From: Cylicocyclus nassatus
Lineage: Eukaryota; Nematoda; Chromadorea; Rhabditida; Strongylidae
Direction of reading: 5' to 3'
Assembly (NCBI GenBank): GCA_958299035.1
Contig: CATQJL010000305.1
Coordinates: 73,872,792 to 73,936,791, forward strand
Length of the DNA: 64,000 bases
Part shown: positions 48,061 to 60,959 of the stretch, piece after piece
Position numbering within the stretch: the first letter of the stretch is position 1
Layout of the letters: each line of letters begins with the position of its first letter
Made by a program: the position numbers and the translations under genes
The notes under the pieces: model-generated
Databases searched by the model: none
What the model saw: the letters and a program-made list of their open reading frames with translations, nothing else
Told to the model about the DNA's origin: nothing

Positions 48061-50406
48061 CTCGATGGCAGCAGCGTTTTATGTAATAAACATGTCGAAA
48101 CCATATTGCAGGAATGTCCTCCGGCGCCCTTTAGGTACGATGCACGATATTCATGAAAAAGCGTATAGTTTGGGCTGCCAAAACTATTAGCCCCGTAGGG
48201 GACTCGAACCCCTGACCCTTAGATTAAAAGTCTAATGCTCTACCAACTGAGCTAACGAGGCCTCGATGGCAGAAGCGGTTTATGTAATAAACATGTCGAA
48301 ACCATATTGCAGGAATGTCCTCCGGCGCCCTTTAAGTACGATGGCACGATATTCATGAAAAAGCGTATAGTTTGGGCTGCCAAAACTATTAGCCCCGTAG
48401 GGGACTCGAACCCCTGACCCTTAGATTAAAAGTCTAATGCTCTACCAACTGAGCTAACGAGGCCTCGATGGCAGAAGCGGTTCATGTAATAAACATGTCG
48501 AAACCATATTGCAGGAATGTCCTCCGGCGCCCTTTAGGTACGATGGCACGATATTCATGAAAAAGCGTATAGTTTGGGCTGCCAAAACTATTAGCCCCGT
48601 AGGGGACTCGAACCCCTGACCCTTAGATTAAAAGTCTAATGCTCTACCAACTGAGCTAACGAGGCCTCGATGGCAGCAGCGTTTTATGTAATAAACATGT
48701 CGAAACCATATTGCAGGAATGTCCTCCGGCGCCCTTTAGGTACGATGCACGATATTCATGAAAAAGAGTATAGTTTGGGCTGCCAAAACTATTAGCCCCT
48801 TAGGGGACTCGAATCCCTGACCCTTAGATTAAAAGTCTAATGCTCTACCAACTGAGCTAACGAGGCCTCGATGGCGGAAGCGGTTTATGTAATAAACATG
48901 TCGAAACCATATTGCAGGAATGTCCTCCGGCGCCCTTTAGGTACGATGGCACGATATTCATGAAAAAGCGTATAGTTTGGGCTGCCAAAACTATTAGCCC
49001 CGTAGGGGACTCGAATCCCTGACCCTTAGATTAAAAGTCTAATGCTCTACCAACTGAGCTAACGAGGCCTCGATGGCGGAAGCGGTTTATGTAATAAACA
49101 TGTCGAAACCATATTGCAGGAATGTCCTCCGGCGCCCTTTAGGTACGATGGCACGATATTCATGAAAAAGCGTATAGTTTGGGCTGCCAAAACTATTAGC
49201 CCCGTAGGGGACTCGAACCCCTGACCCTTAGATTAAAAGTCTAATGCTCTACCAACTGAGCTAACGAGGCCTCGATGGCAGAAGCGGTTTATGTAATAAA
49301 CATGTCGAAACCATATTGCAGGAATGTCCTCCGGCGCCCTTTAGGTACGATGGCACGATATTCATGAAAAAGCGTATAGTTTGGGCTGCCAAAACTATTA
49401 GCCCCGTAGGGGACTCGAACCCCTGACCCTTAGATTAAAAGTCTAATGCTCTACCAACTGAGCTAACGAGGCCTCGATGGCAGCAGCGTTTTATGTAATA
49501 AACATGTCGAAACCATATTGCAGGAATGTCCTCCGGCGCCCTTTAGGTACGATGCACGATATTCATGAAAAAGCGTATAGTTTGGGCTGCCAAAACTATT
49601 AGCCCCTTAGGGGACTCGAATCCCTGACCCTTAGATTAAAAGTCTAATGCTCTACCAACTGAGCTAACGAGGCCTCGATGGCAGCAGCGTTTTATGTAAT
49701 AAACATGTCGAAACCATATTGCAGGAATGTCCTCCGGCGCCCTTTAGGTACGATGCACGATATTCATGAAAAAGCGTATAGTTTGGGCTGCCAAAACTAT
49801 TAGCCCCTTAGGGGACTCGAATCCCTGACCCTTAGATTAAAAGTCTAATGCTCTACCAACTGAGCTAACGAGGCCTCGATGGCGGAAGCGGTTTATGTAA
49901 TAAACATGTCGAAACCATATTGCAGGAATGTCCTCCGGCGCCCTTTAGGTACGATGGCACGATATTCATGAAAAAGCGTATAGTTTGGGCTGCCAAAACT
50001 ATTAGCCCCGTAGGGGACTCGAACCCCTGACCCTTAGATTAAAAGTCTAATGCTCTACCAACTGAGCTAACGAGGCCTCGATGGCAGAAGCGGTTTATGT
50101 AATAAACATGTCGAAACCATATTGCAGGAATGTCCTCCGGCGCCCTTTAGGTACGATGCACGATATTCATGAAAAAGCGTATAGTTTGGGCTGCCAAAAC
50201 TATTAGCCCCGTAGGGGACTCGAACCCCTGACCCTTAGATTAAAAGTCTAATGCTCTACCAACTGAGCTAACGAGGCCTCGATGGCGGAAGCGGTTTATG
50301 TAATAAACATGTCGAAACCATATTGCAGGAATGTCCTCCGGCGCCCTTTAGGTACGATGGCACGATATTCATGAAAAAGCGTATAGTTTGGGCTGCCAAA
50401 ACTATT

Positions 50407-50479
50407 AGCCCCGTAGGGGACTCGAACCCCTGACCCTTAGATTAAAAGTCTAATGCTCAAGCAACTGAGCTAACGAGGC
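50407..50479 (-). pseudogene. tRNA-Lys copy with C19 and T21
   Basis: Plus strand GCTCAAGCAACTG for GCTCTACCAACTG: G19 to C and A21 to T. G19 makes the G19-C56 elbow pair of tRNAs and is part of the A box, so folding and transcription are both likely impaired. Single occurrence. Confidence 0.65.
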
Positions 50480-52372
50480 CTCGATGGCAGAAGCGGTTTA
50501 TGTAATAAACATGTCGAAACCATATTGCAGGAATGTCCTCCGGCGCCCTTTAGGTACGATGGCACGATATTCATGAAAAAGCGTATAGTTTGGGCTGCCA
50601 AAACTATTAGCCCCGTAGGGGACTCGAACCCCTGACCCTTAGATTAAAAGTCTAATGCTCTACCAACTGAGCTAACGAGGCCTCGATGGCAGCAGCGTTT
50701 TATGTAATAAACATGTCGAAACCATATTGCAGGAATGTCCTCCGGCGCCCTTTAGGTACGATGCACGATATTCATGAAAAAGCGTATAGTTTGGGCTGCC
50801 AAAACTATTAGCCCCTTAGGGGACTCGAATCCCTGACCCTTAGATTAAAAGTCTAATGCTCTACCAACTGAGCTAACGAGGCCTCGATGGCAGCAGCGTT
50901 TTATGTAATAAACATGTCGAAACCATATTGCAGGAATGTCCTCCGGCGCCCTTTAGGTACGATGCACGATATTCATGAAAAAGCGTATAGTTTGGGCTGC
51001 CAAAACTATTAGCCCCTTAGGGGACTCGAATCCCTGACCCTTAGATTAAAAGTCTAATGCTCTACCAACTGAGCTAACGAGGCCTCGATGGCGGAAGCGG
51101 TTTATGTAATAAACATGTCGAAACCATATTGCAGGAATGTCCTCCGGCGCCCTTTAGGTACGATGGCACGATATTCATGAAAAAGCGTATAGTTTGGGCT
51201 GCCAAAACTATTAGCCCCGTAGGGGACTCGAACCCCTGACCCTTAGATTAAAAGTCTAATGCTCTACCAACTGAGCTAACGAGGCCTCGATGGCAGAAGC
51301 GGTTTATGTAATAAACATGTCGAAACCATATTGCAGGAATGTCCTCCGGCGCCCTTTAGGTACGATGGCACGATATTCATGAAAAAGCGTATAGTTTGGG
51401 CTGCCAGAACTATTAGCCCCGTAGGGGACTCGAACCCCTGACCCTTAGATTAAAAGTCTAATGCTCTACCAACTGAGCTAACGAGGCCTCGATGGCAGCA
51501 GCGTTTTATGTAATAAACATGTCGAAACCATATTGCAGGAATGTCCTCCGGCGCCCTTTAGGTACGATGCACGATATTCATGAAAAAGCGTATAGTTTGG
51601 GCTGCCAAAACTATTAGCCCCGTAGGGGACTCGAATCCCTGACCCTTAGATTAAAAGTCTAATGCTCTACCAACTGAGCTAACGAGGCCTCGATGGCGGA
51701 AGCGGTTTATGTAATAAACATGTCGAAACCATATTGCAGGAATGTCCTCCGGCGCCCTTTAGGTACGATGGCACGATATTCATGAAAAAGCGTATAGTTT
51801 GGGCTGCCAAAACTATTAGCCCCGTAGGGGACTCGAACCCCTGACCCTTAGATTAAAAGTCTAATGCTCTACCAACTGAGCTAACGAGGCCTCGATGGCA
51901 GAAGCGGTTTATGTAATAAACATGTCGAAACCATATTGCAGGAATGTCCTCCGGCGCCCTTTAGGTACGATGGCACGATATTCATGAAAAAGCGTATAGT
52001 TTGGGCTGCCAAAACTATTAGCCCCGTAGGGGACTCGAACCCCTGACCCTTAGATTAAAAGTCTAATGCTCTACCAACTGAGCTAACGAGGCCTCGATGG
52101 CAGCAGCGTTTTATGTAATAAACATGTCGAAACCATATTGCAGGAATGTCCTCCGGCGCCCTTTAGGTACGATGCACGATATTCATGAAAAAGCGTATAG
52201 TTTGGGCTGCCAAAACTATTAGCCCCTTAGGGGACTCGAATCCCTGACCCTTAGATTAAAAGTCTAATGCTCTACCAACTGAGCTAACGAGGCCTCGATG
52301 GCAGCAGCGTTTTATGTAATAAACATGTCGAAATCATATTGCAGGAATGTCCTCCGGCGCCCTTTAGGTACG

Positions 52373-52387
52373 AAGCAGTGGTATCAA
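52373..52387 (+). other. Primer-like 15-bp patch in one spacer
   Basis: In the B spacer after the tRNA at 52221, AAGCAGTGGTATCAA replaces the array sequence without changing its length; nine of about 18 bases differ from every other unit, and the spacer also has AAATCAT for AAACCAT near 52334. The 15 bases equal the start of the SMART/template-switch PCR primer that is also used in some long-read low-input amplification kits. Most likely a library artefact carried into the assembly. Confidence 0.7.
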
Positions 52388-53632
52388 GAAGAAGCGTATA
52401 GTTTGGGCTGCCAAAACTATTAGCCCCTTAGGGGACTCGAATCCCTGACCCTTAGATTAAAAGTCTAATGCTCTACCAACTGAGCTAACGAGGCCTCGAT
52501 GGCGGAAGCGGTTTATGTAATAAACATGTCGAAACCATATTGCAGGAATGTCCTCCGGCGCCCTTTAGGTACGATGGCACGATATTCATGAAAAAGCGTA
52601 TAGTTTGGGCTGCCAAAACTATTAGCCCCGTAGGGGACTCGAACCCCTGACCCTTAGATTAAAAGTCTAATGCTCTACCAACTGAGCTAACGAGGCCTCG
52701 ATGGCAGAAGCGGTTTATGTAATAAACATGTCGAAACCATATTGCAGGAATGTCCTCCGGCGCCCTCTAGGTACGATGGCACGATATTCATGAAAAAGCG
52801 TATAGTTTGGGCTGCCAGAACTATTAGCCCCGTAGGGGACTCGAACCCCTGACCCTTAGATTAAAAGTCTAATGCTCTACCAACTGAGCTAACGAGGCCT
52901 CGATGGCAGCAGCGTTTTATGTAATAAACATGTCGAAACCATATTGCAGGAATGTCCTCCGGCGCCCTTTAGGTACGATGCACGATATTCATGAAAAAGC
53001 GTATAGTTTGGGCTGCCAAAACTATTAGCCCCGTAGGGGACTCGAACCCCTGACCCTTAGATTAAAAGTCTAATGCTCTACCAACTGAGCTAACGAGGCC
53101 TCGATGGCAGAAGCGGTTTATGTAATAAACATGTCGAAACCATATTGCAGGAATGTCCTCCGGCGCCCTTTAAGTACGATGGCACGATATTCATGAAAAA
53201 GCGTATAGTTTGGGCTGCCAAAACTATTAGCCCCGTAGGGGACTCGAACCCCTGACCCTTAGATTAAAAGTCTAATGCTCTACCAACTGAGCTAACGAGG
53301 CCTCGATGGCGGAAGCGGTTTATGTAATAAACATGTCGAAACCATATTGCAGGAATGTCCTCCGGCGCCCTTTAGGTACGATGGCACGATATTCATGAAA
53401 AAGCGTATAGTTTGGGCTGCCAAAACTATTAGCCCCGTAGGGGACTCGAACCCCTGACCCTTAGATTAAAAGTCTAATGCTCTACCAACTGAGCTAACGA
53501 GGCCTCGATGGCAGAAGCGGTTTATGTAATAAACATGTCGAAACCATATTGCAGGAATGTCCTCCGGCGCCCTTTAGGTACGATGGCACGATATTCATGA
53601 AAAAGCGTATAGTTTGGGCTGCCAGAACTATT

Positions 53633-53705
53633 GGCCCCGTAGGGGACTCGAACCCCTGACCCTTAGATTAAAAGTCTAATGCTCTACCAACTGAGCTAAC
53701 GAGGC
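53633..53705 (-). tRNA. tRNA-Lys(UUU) with C73 discriminator
   Basis: T73 to C, otherwise consensus; a second full-length copy is at 55851-55923. Both lie beside R trailers. The same C73 is shared by the three 72-nt copies further right, which therefore descend from this haplotype. Confidence 0.82.
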
Positions 53706-56700
53706 CTCGATGGCAGCAGCGTTTTATGTAATAAACATGTCGAAACCATATTGCAGGAATGTCCTCCGGCGCCCTTTAGGTACGATGCACGATATTCATG
53801 AAAAAGCGTATAGTTTGGGCTGCCAAAACTATTAGCCCCGTAGGGGACTCGAACCCCTGACCCTTAGATTAAAAGTCTAATGCTCTACCAACTGAGCTAA
53901 CGAGGCCTCGATGGCGGAAGCGGTTTATGTAATAAACATGTCGAAACCATATTGCAGGAATGTCCTCCGGCGCCCTTTAGGTACGATGGCACGATATTCA
54001 TGAAAAAGCGTATAGTTTGGGCTGCCAAAACTATTAGCCCCGTAGGGGACTCGAACCCCTGACCCTTAGATTAAAAGTCTAATGCTCTACCAACTGAGCT
54101 AACGAGGCCTCGATGGCAGAAGCGGTTTATGTAATAAACATGTCGAAACCATATTGCAGGAATGTCCTCCGGCGCCCTTTAGGTACGATGGCACGATATT
54201 CATGAAAAAGCGTATAGTTTGGGCTGCCAAAACTATTAGCCCCGTAGGGGACTCGAACCCCTGACCCTTAGATTAAAAGTCTAATGCTCTACCAACTGAG
54301 CTAACGAGGCCTCGATGGCAGCAGCGTTTTATGTAATAAACATGTCGAAACCATATTGCAGGAATGTCCTCCGGCGCCCTTTAGGTACGATGCACGATAT
54401 TCATGAAAAAGCGTATAGTTTGGGCTGCCAAAACTATTAGCCCCTTAGGGGACTCGAATCCCTGACCCTTAGATTAAAAGTCTAATGCTCTACCAACTGA
54501 GCTAACGAGGCCTCGATGGCAGCAGCGTTTTATGTAATAAACATGTCGAAACCATATTGCAGGAATGTCCTCCGGCGCCCTTTAGGTACGATGCACGATA
54601 TTCATGAAAAAGCGTATAGTTTGGGCTGCCAAAACTATTAGCCCCTTAGGGGACTCGAATCCCTGACCCTTAGATTAAAAGTCTAATGCTCTACCAACTG
54701 AGCTAACGAGGCCTCGATGGCGGAAGCGGTTTATGTAATAAACATGTCGAAACCATATTGCAGGAATGTCCTCCGGCGCCCTTTAGGTACGATGGCACGA
54801 TATTCATGAAAAAGCGTATAGTTTGGGCTGCCAAAACTATTAGCCCCGTAGGGGACTCGAACCCCTGACCCTTAGATTAAAAGTCTAATGCTCTACCAAC
54901 TGAGCTAACGAGGCCTCGATGGCAGAAGCGGTTTATGTAATAAACATGTCGAAACCATATTGCAGGAATGTCCTCCGGCGCCCTTTAGGTACGATGGCAC
55001 GATATTCATGAAAAAGCGTATAGTTTGGGCTGCCAGAACTATTAGCCCCGTAGGGGACTCGAACCCCTGACCCTTAGATTAAAAGTCTAATGCTCTACCA
55101 ACTGAGCTAACGAGGCCTCGATGGCAGCAGCGTTTTATGTAATAAACATGTCGAAACCATATTGCAGGAATGTCCTCCGGCGCCCTTTAGGTACGATGCA
55201 CGATATTCATGAAAAAGCGTATAGTTTGGGCTGCCAAAACTATTAGCCCCGTAGGGGACTCGAACCCCTGACCCTTAGATTAAAAGTCTAATGCTCTACC
55301 AACTGAGCTAACGAGGCCTCGATGGCAGAAGCGGTTTATGTAATAAACATGTCGAAACCATATTGCAGGAATGTCCTCCGGCGCCCTTTAAGTACGATGG
55401 CACGATATTCATGAAAAAGCGTATAGTTTGGGCTGCCAAAACTATTAGCCCCGTAGGGGACTCGAACCCCTGACCCTTAGATTAAAAGTCTAATGCTCTA
55501 CCAACTGAGCTAACGAGGCCTCGATGGCGGAAGCGGTTTATGTAATAAACATGTCGAAACCATATTGCAGGAATGTCCTCCGGCGCCCTTTAGGTACGAT
55601 GGCACGATATTCATGAAAAAGCGTATAGTTTGGGCTGCCAAAACTATTAGCCCCGTAGGGGACTCGAACCCCTGACCCTTAGATTAAAAGTCTAATGCTC
55701 TACCAACTGAGCTAACGAGGCCTCGATGGCAGAAGCGGTTTTTGTAATAAACATGTCGAAACCATATTGCAGGAATGTCCTCCGGCGCCCTTTAGGTACG
55801 ATGGCACGATATTCATGAAAAAGCGTATAGTTTGGGCTGCCAGAACTATTGGCCCCGTAGGGGACTCGAACCCCTGACCCTTAGATTAAAAGTCTAATGC
55901 TCTACCAACTGAGCTAACGAGGCCTCGATGGCAGCAGCGTTTTATGTAATAAACATGTCGAAACCATATTGCAGGAATGTCCTCCGGCGCCCTTTAGGTA
56001 CGATGCACGATATTCATGAAAAAGCGTATAGTTTGGGCTGCCAAAACTATTAGCCCCGTAGGGGACTCGAACCCCTGACCCTTAGATTAAAAGTCTAATG
56101 CTCTACCAACTGAGCTAACGAGGCCTCGATGGCAGCAGCGTTTTATGTAATAAACATGTCGAAACCATATTGCAGGAATGTCCTCCGGCGCCCTTTAGGT
56201 ACGATGCACGATATTCATGAAAAAGCGTATAGTTTGGGCTGCCAAAACTATTAGCCCCTTAGGGGACTCGAATCCCTGACCCTTAGATTAAAAGTCTAAT
56301 GCTCTACCAACTGAGCTAACGAGGCCTCGATGGCGGAAGCGGTTTATGTAATAAACATGTCGAAACCATATTGCAGGAATGTCCTCCGGCGCCCTTTAGG
56401 TACGATGGCACGATATTCATGAAAAAGCGTATAGTTTGGGCTGCCAAAACTATTAGCCCCGTAGGGGACTCGAACCCCTGACCCTTAGATTAAAAGTCTA
56501 ATGCTCTACCAACTGAGCTAACGAGGCCTCGATGGCAGAAGCGGTTTATGTAATAAACATGTCGAAACCATATTGCAGGAATGTCCTCCGGCGCCCTTTA
56601 GGTACGATGGCACGATATTCATGAAAAAGCGTATAGTTTGGGCTGCCAGAACTATTAGCCCCGTAGGGGACTCGAACCCCTGACCCTTAGATTAAAAGTC

Positions 56701-58068
56701 TAATGCTCTACCAACTGAGCTAACGAGGCCTCGATGGCAGCAGCGTTTTATGTAATAAACATGTCGAAACCATATTGCGGGAATGTCCTCCGGCGCCCTT
56801 TAGGTACGATGCACGATATTCATGAAAAAGCGTATAGTTTGGGCTGCCAAAACTATTAGCCCCGTAGGGGACTCGAACCCCTGACCCTTAGATTAAAAGT
56901 CTAATGCTCTACCAACTGAGCTAACGAGGCCTCGATGGCAGAAGCGGTTTATGTAATAAACATGTCGAAACCATATTGCAGGAATGTCCTCCGGCGCCCT
57001 TTAAGTACGATGGCACGATATTCATGAAAAAGCGTATAGTTTGGGCTGCCAAAACTATTAGCCCCGTAGGGGACTCGAACCCCTGACCCTTAGATTAAAA
57101 GTCTAATGCTCTACCAACTGAGCTAACGAGGCCTCGATGGCAGAAGCGGTTTATGTAATAAACATGTCGAAACCATATTGCAGGAATGTCCTCCGGCGCC
57201 CTTTAGGTACGATGGCACGATATTCATGAAAAAGCGTATAGTTTGGGCTGCCAGAACTATTAGCCCCGTAGGGGACTCGAACCCCTGACCCTTAGATTAA
57301 AAGTCTAATGCTCTACCAACTGAGCTAACGAGGCCTCGATGGCAGCAGCGTTTTATGTAATAAACATGTCGAAACCATATTGCGGGAATGTCCTCCGGCG
57401 CCCTTTAGGTACGATGCACGATATTCATGAAAAAGCGTATAGTTTGGGCTGCCAAAACTATTAGCCCCGTAGGGGACTCGAACCCCTGACCCTTAGATTA
57501 AAAGTCTAATGCTCTACCAACTGAGCTAACGAGGCCTCGATGGCAGAAGCGGTTTATGTAATAAACATGTCGAAACCATATTGCAGGAATGTCCTCCGGC
57601 GCCCTTTAAGTACGATGGCACGATATTCATGAAAAAGCGTATAGTTTGGGCTGCCAAAACTATTAGCCCCGTAGGGGACTCGAACCCCTGACCCTTAGAT
57701 TAAAAGTCTAATGCTCTACCAACTGAGCTAACGAGGCCTCGATGGCGGAAGCGGTTTATGTAATAAACATGTCGAAACCATATTGCAGGAATGTCCTCCG
57801 GCGCCCTTTAGGTACGATGGCACGATATTCATGAAAAAGCGTATAGTTTGGGCTGCCAAAACTATTAGCCCCGTAGGGGACTCGAACCCCTGACCCTTAG
57901 ATTAAAAGTCTAATGCTCTACCAACTGAGCTAACGAGGCCTCGATGGCAGAAGCGGTTTATGTAATAAACATGTCGAAACCATATTGCAGGAATGTCCTC
58001 CGGCGCCCTTTAGGTACGATGGCACGATATTCATGAAAAAGCGTATAGTTTGGGCTGCCAGAACTATT

Positions 58069-58140
58069 GGCCCCGTAGGGGACTCGAACCCCTGACCCTT
58101 AGATTAAAAGTCTATGCTCTACCAACTGAGCTAACGAGGC
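58069..58140 (-). pseudogene. tRNA-Lys copy, C73 and 1-nt deletion
   Basis: One base is missing where the D and anticodon stems join (plus strand GTCTATGCTC for GTCTAATGCTC): either position 26 or one anticodon-stem pair is lost, leaving A27 opposite A43. Discriminator is C. Identical copies at 59278-59349 and 60888-60959. Confidence 0.7.
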
Positions 58141-59075
58141 CTCGATGGCAGCAGCGTTTTATGTAATAAACATGTCGAAACCATATTGCAGGAATGTCCT
58201 CCGGCGCCCTTTAGGTACGATGCACGATATTCATGAAAAAGCGTATAGTTTGGGCTGCCAAAACTATTAGCCCCGTAGGGGACTCGAACCCCTGACCCTT
58301 AGATTAAAAGTCTAATGCTCTACCAACTGAGCTAACGAGGCCTCGATGGCAGAAGCGGTTTATGTAATAAACATGTCGAAACCATATTGCAGGAATGTCC
58401 TCCGGCGCCCTTTAAGTACGATGGCACGATATTCATGAAAAAGCGTATAGTTTGGGCTGCCAGAACTATTAGCCCCGTAGGGGACTCGAACCCCTGACCC
58501 TTAGATTAAAAGTCTAATGCTCTACCAACTGAGCTAACGAGGCCTCGATGGCAGCAGCGTTTTATGTAATAAACATGTCGAAACCATATTGCGGGAATGT
58601 CCTCCGGCGCCCTTTAGGTACGATGCACGATATTCATGAAAAAGCGTATAGTTTGGGCTGCCAAAACTATTAGCCCCGTAGGGGACTCGAACCCCTGACC
58701 CTTAGATTAAAAGTCTAATGCTCTACCAACTGAGCTAACGAGGCCTCGATGGCAGAAGCGGTTTATGTAATAAACATGTCGAAACCATATTGCAGGAATG
58801 TCCTCCGGCGCCCTTTAAGTACGATGGCACGATATTCATGAAAAAGCGTATAGTTTGGGCTGCCAAAACTATTAGCCCCGTAGGGGACTCGAACCCCTGA
58901 CCCTTAGATTAAAAGTCTAATGCTCTACCAACTGAGCTAACGAGGCCTCGATGGCGGAAGCGGTTTATGTAATAAACATGTCGAAACCATATTGCAGGAA
59001 TGTCCTCCGGCGCCCTTTAGGTACGATGGCACGATATTCATGAAAAAGCGTATAGTTTGGGCTGCCAAAACTATT

Positions 59076-59148
59076 AGCCCCGTAGGGGACTCGAACCCCT
59101 GACCCTTAGATTAAAAGTCTAATGCTCTACCAACTGAGCTAACGAGGT
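59076..59148 (-). tRNA. tRNA-Lys(UUU) with A1 mismatch
   Basis: G1 to A leaves A1-C72 unpaired at the end of the acceptor stem; otherwise consensus. Single occurrence. Confidence 0.8.
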
Positions 59149-59277
59149 CTCGATGGCAGAAGCGGTTTATGTAATAAACATGTCGAAACCATATTGCAGG
59201 AATGTCCTCCGGCGCCCTTTAGGTACGATGGCACGATATTCATGAAAAAGCGTATAGTTTGGGCTGCCAGAACTATT

Positions 59278-59349
59278 GGCCCCGTAGGGGACTCGAACCC
59301 CTGACCCTTAGATTAAAAGTCTATGCTCTACCAACTGAGCTAACGAGGC
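59278..59349 (-). pseudogene. tRNA-Lys copy, C73 and 1-nt deletion
   Basis: Same lesion as 58069. Its upstream spacer also lost three bases (CAGCAGCGTATG for CAGCAGCGTTTTATG), giving the shortest unit in the window, 197 bp, and moving the AT element closer to the gene. Confidence 0.7.
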
Positions 59350-60887
59350 CTCGATGGCAGCAGCGTATGTAATAAACATGTCGAAACCATATTGCAGGAA
59401 TGTCCTCCGGCGCCCTTTAGGTACGATGCACGATATTCATGAAAAAGCGTATAGTTTGGGCTGCCAAAACTATTAGCCCCGTAGGGGACTCGAACCCCTG
59501 ACCCTTAGATTAAAAGTCTAATGCTCTACCAACTGAGCTAACGAGGCCTCGATGGCAGAAGCGGTTTATGTAATAAACATGTCGAAACCATATTGCAGGA
59601 ATGTCCTCCGGCGCCCTTTAAGTACGATGGCACGATATTCATGAAAAAGCGTATAGTTTGGGCTGCCAAAACTATTAGCCCCGTAGGGGACTCGAACCCC
59701 TGACCCTTAGATTAAAAGTCTAATGCTCTACCAACTGAGCTAACGAGGCCTCGATGGCAGAAGCGGTTCATGTAATAAACATGTCGAAACCATATTGCAG
59801 GAATGTCCTCCGGCGCCCTTTAGGTACGATGGCACGATATTCATGAAAAAGCGTATAGTTTGGGCTGCCAGAACTATTAGCCCCGTAGGGGACTCGAACC
59901 CCTGACCCTTAGATTAAAAGTCTAATGCTCTACCAACTGAGCTAACGAGGCCTCGATGGCAGCAGCGTTTTATGTAATAAACATGTCGAAACCATATTGC
60001 AGGAATGTCCTCCGGCGCCCTTTAAGTACGATGGCACGATATTCATGAAAAAGCGTATAGTTTGGGCTGCCAGAACTATTAGCCCCGTAGGGGACTCGAA
60101 CCCCTGACCCTTAGATTAAAAGTCTAATGCTCTACCAACTGAGCTAACGAGGCCTCGATGGCAGCAGCGTTTTATGTAATAAACATGTCGAAACCATATT
60201 GCGGGAATGTCCTCCGGCGCCCTTTAGGTACGATGCACGATATTCATGAAAAAGCGTATAGTTTGGGCTGCCAAAACTATTAGCCCCGTAGGGGACTCGA
60301 ACCCCTGACCCTTAGATTAAAAGTCTAATGCTCTACCAACTGAGCTAACGAGGCCTCGATGGCAGAAGCGGTTTATGTAATAAACATGTCGAAACCATAT
60401 TGCAGGAATGTCCTCCGGCGCCCTTTAAGTACGATGGCACGATATTCATGAAAAAGCGTATAGTTTGGGCTGCCAAAACTATTAGCCCCGTAGGGGACTC
60501 GAACCCCTGACCCTTAGATTAAAAGTCTAATGCTCTACCAACTGAGCTAACGAGGCCTCGATGGCGGAAGCGGTTTATGTAATAAACATGTCGAAACCAT
60601 ATTGCAGGAATGTCCTCCGGCGCCCTTTAGGTACGATGGCACGATATTCATGAAAAAGCGTATAGTTTGGGCTGCCAAAACTATTAGCCCCGTAGGGGAC
60701 TCGAACCCCTGACCCTTAGATTAAAAGTCTAATGCTCTACCAACTGAGCTAACGAGGCCTCGATGGCAGAAGCGGTTTATGTAATAAACATGTCGAAACC
60801 ATATTGCAGGAATGTCCTCCGGCGCCCTTTAGGTACGATGGCACGATATTCATGAAAAAGCGTATAGTTTGGGCTGCCAGAACTATT

Positions 60888-60959
60888 GGCCCCGTAGGGG
60901 ACTCGAACCCCTGACCCTTAGATTAAAAGTCTATGCTCTACCAACTGAGCTAACGAGGC
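60888..60959 (-). pseudogene. tRNA-Lys copy, C73 and 1-nt deletion
   Basis: Same lesion as 58069, with an intact B spacer, so the 3-bp deletion at 59278 happened after the tRNA change had spread. Confidence 0.7.

Larger units (their letters stand above)
37112..48605. repeat. Higher-order repeat, about 7-12 units
   Basis: The order (tRNA variant + following spacer) T63+B, K, F-R, broken acceptor+B, K, F, A-R recurs six times with insertions of 1-5 other units; the broken-acceptor copies mark it at 37907, 39722, 41940, 43956, 46376 and 47988 (intervals 9, 11, 10, 12 and 8 units). The segments 41133 to about 42960 and 43149 to about 44976 are a more recent pair at offset 2016 bp, sharing GGCTCCC and GTAAGATG markers. 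Confidence 0.8.
42747..48665 (-). tRNA. tRNA cluster, units 213-242
   Basis: 30 tRNA genes of 73 bp starting at 42747, 42948, 43149, 43351, 43552, 43754, 43956, 44157, 44359, 44561, 44763, 44964, 45166, 45367, 45569, 45771, 45972, 46174, 46376, 46577, 46778, 46980, 47181, 47383, 47584, 47786, 47988, 48189, 48391, 48593. Non-consensus: 42948, 44964, 45367 and 46778 (A67 plus A53), 43351, 45771, 46980 and 47383 (T63), 43956, 46376 and 47988 (acceptor stem broken), 45166 and 46577 (A8). Confidence 0.93.
48794..52696 (-). tRNA. tRNA cluster, units 243-262
   Basis: 20 tRNA genes of 73 bp starting at 48794, 48996, 49198, 49400, 49601, 49802, 50004, 50205, 50407, 50609, 50810, 51011, 51213, 51415, 51616, 51818, 52020, 52221, 52422, 52624. 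Non-consensus: 48794, 49601, 49802, 50810, 51011, 52221 and 52422 (A67 plus A53; often as adjacent pairs), 48996 and 51616 (A53 only), 50407 (C19 and T21). K and F spacers are absent from this stretch, unlike the clusters on either side. Confidence 0.93.
52826..58140 (-). tRNA. tRNA cluster, units 263-289
   Basis: 27 tRNA genes of 73 bp (72 at 58069) starting at 52826, 53027, 53229, 53431, 53633, 53834, 54036, 54238, 54439, 54640, 54842, 55044, 55245, 55447, 55649, 55851, 56052, 56253, 56455, 56657, 56858, 57060, 57262, 57463, 57665, 57867, 58069. Non-consensus: 53633 and 55851 (C73), 58069 (C73 and one base deleted), 54439, 54640 and 56253 (A67 plus A53). B spacers with TTGCGGG for TTGCAGG follow 56657 and 57262. 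Confidence 0.93.
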
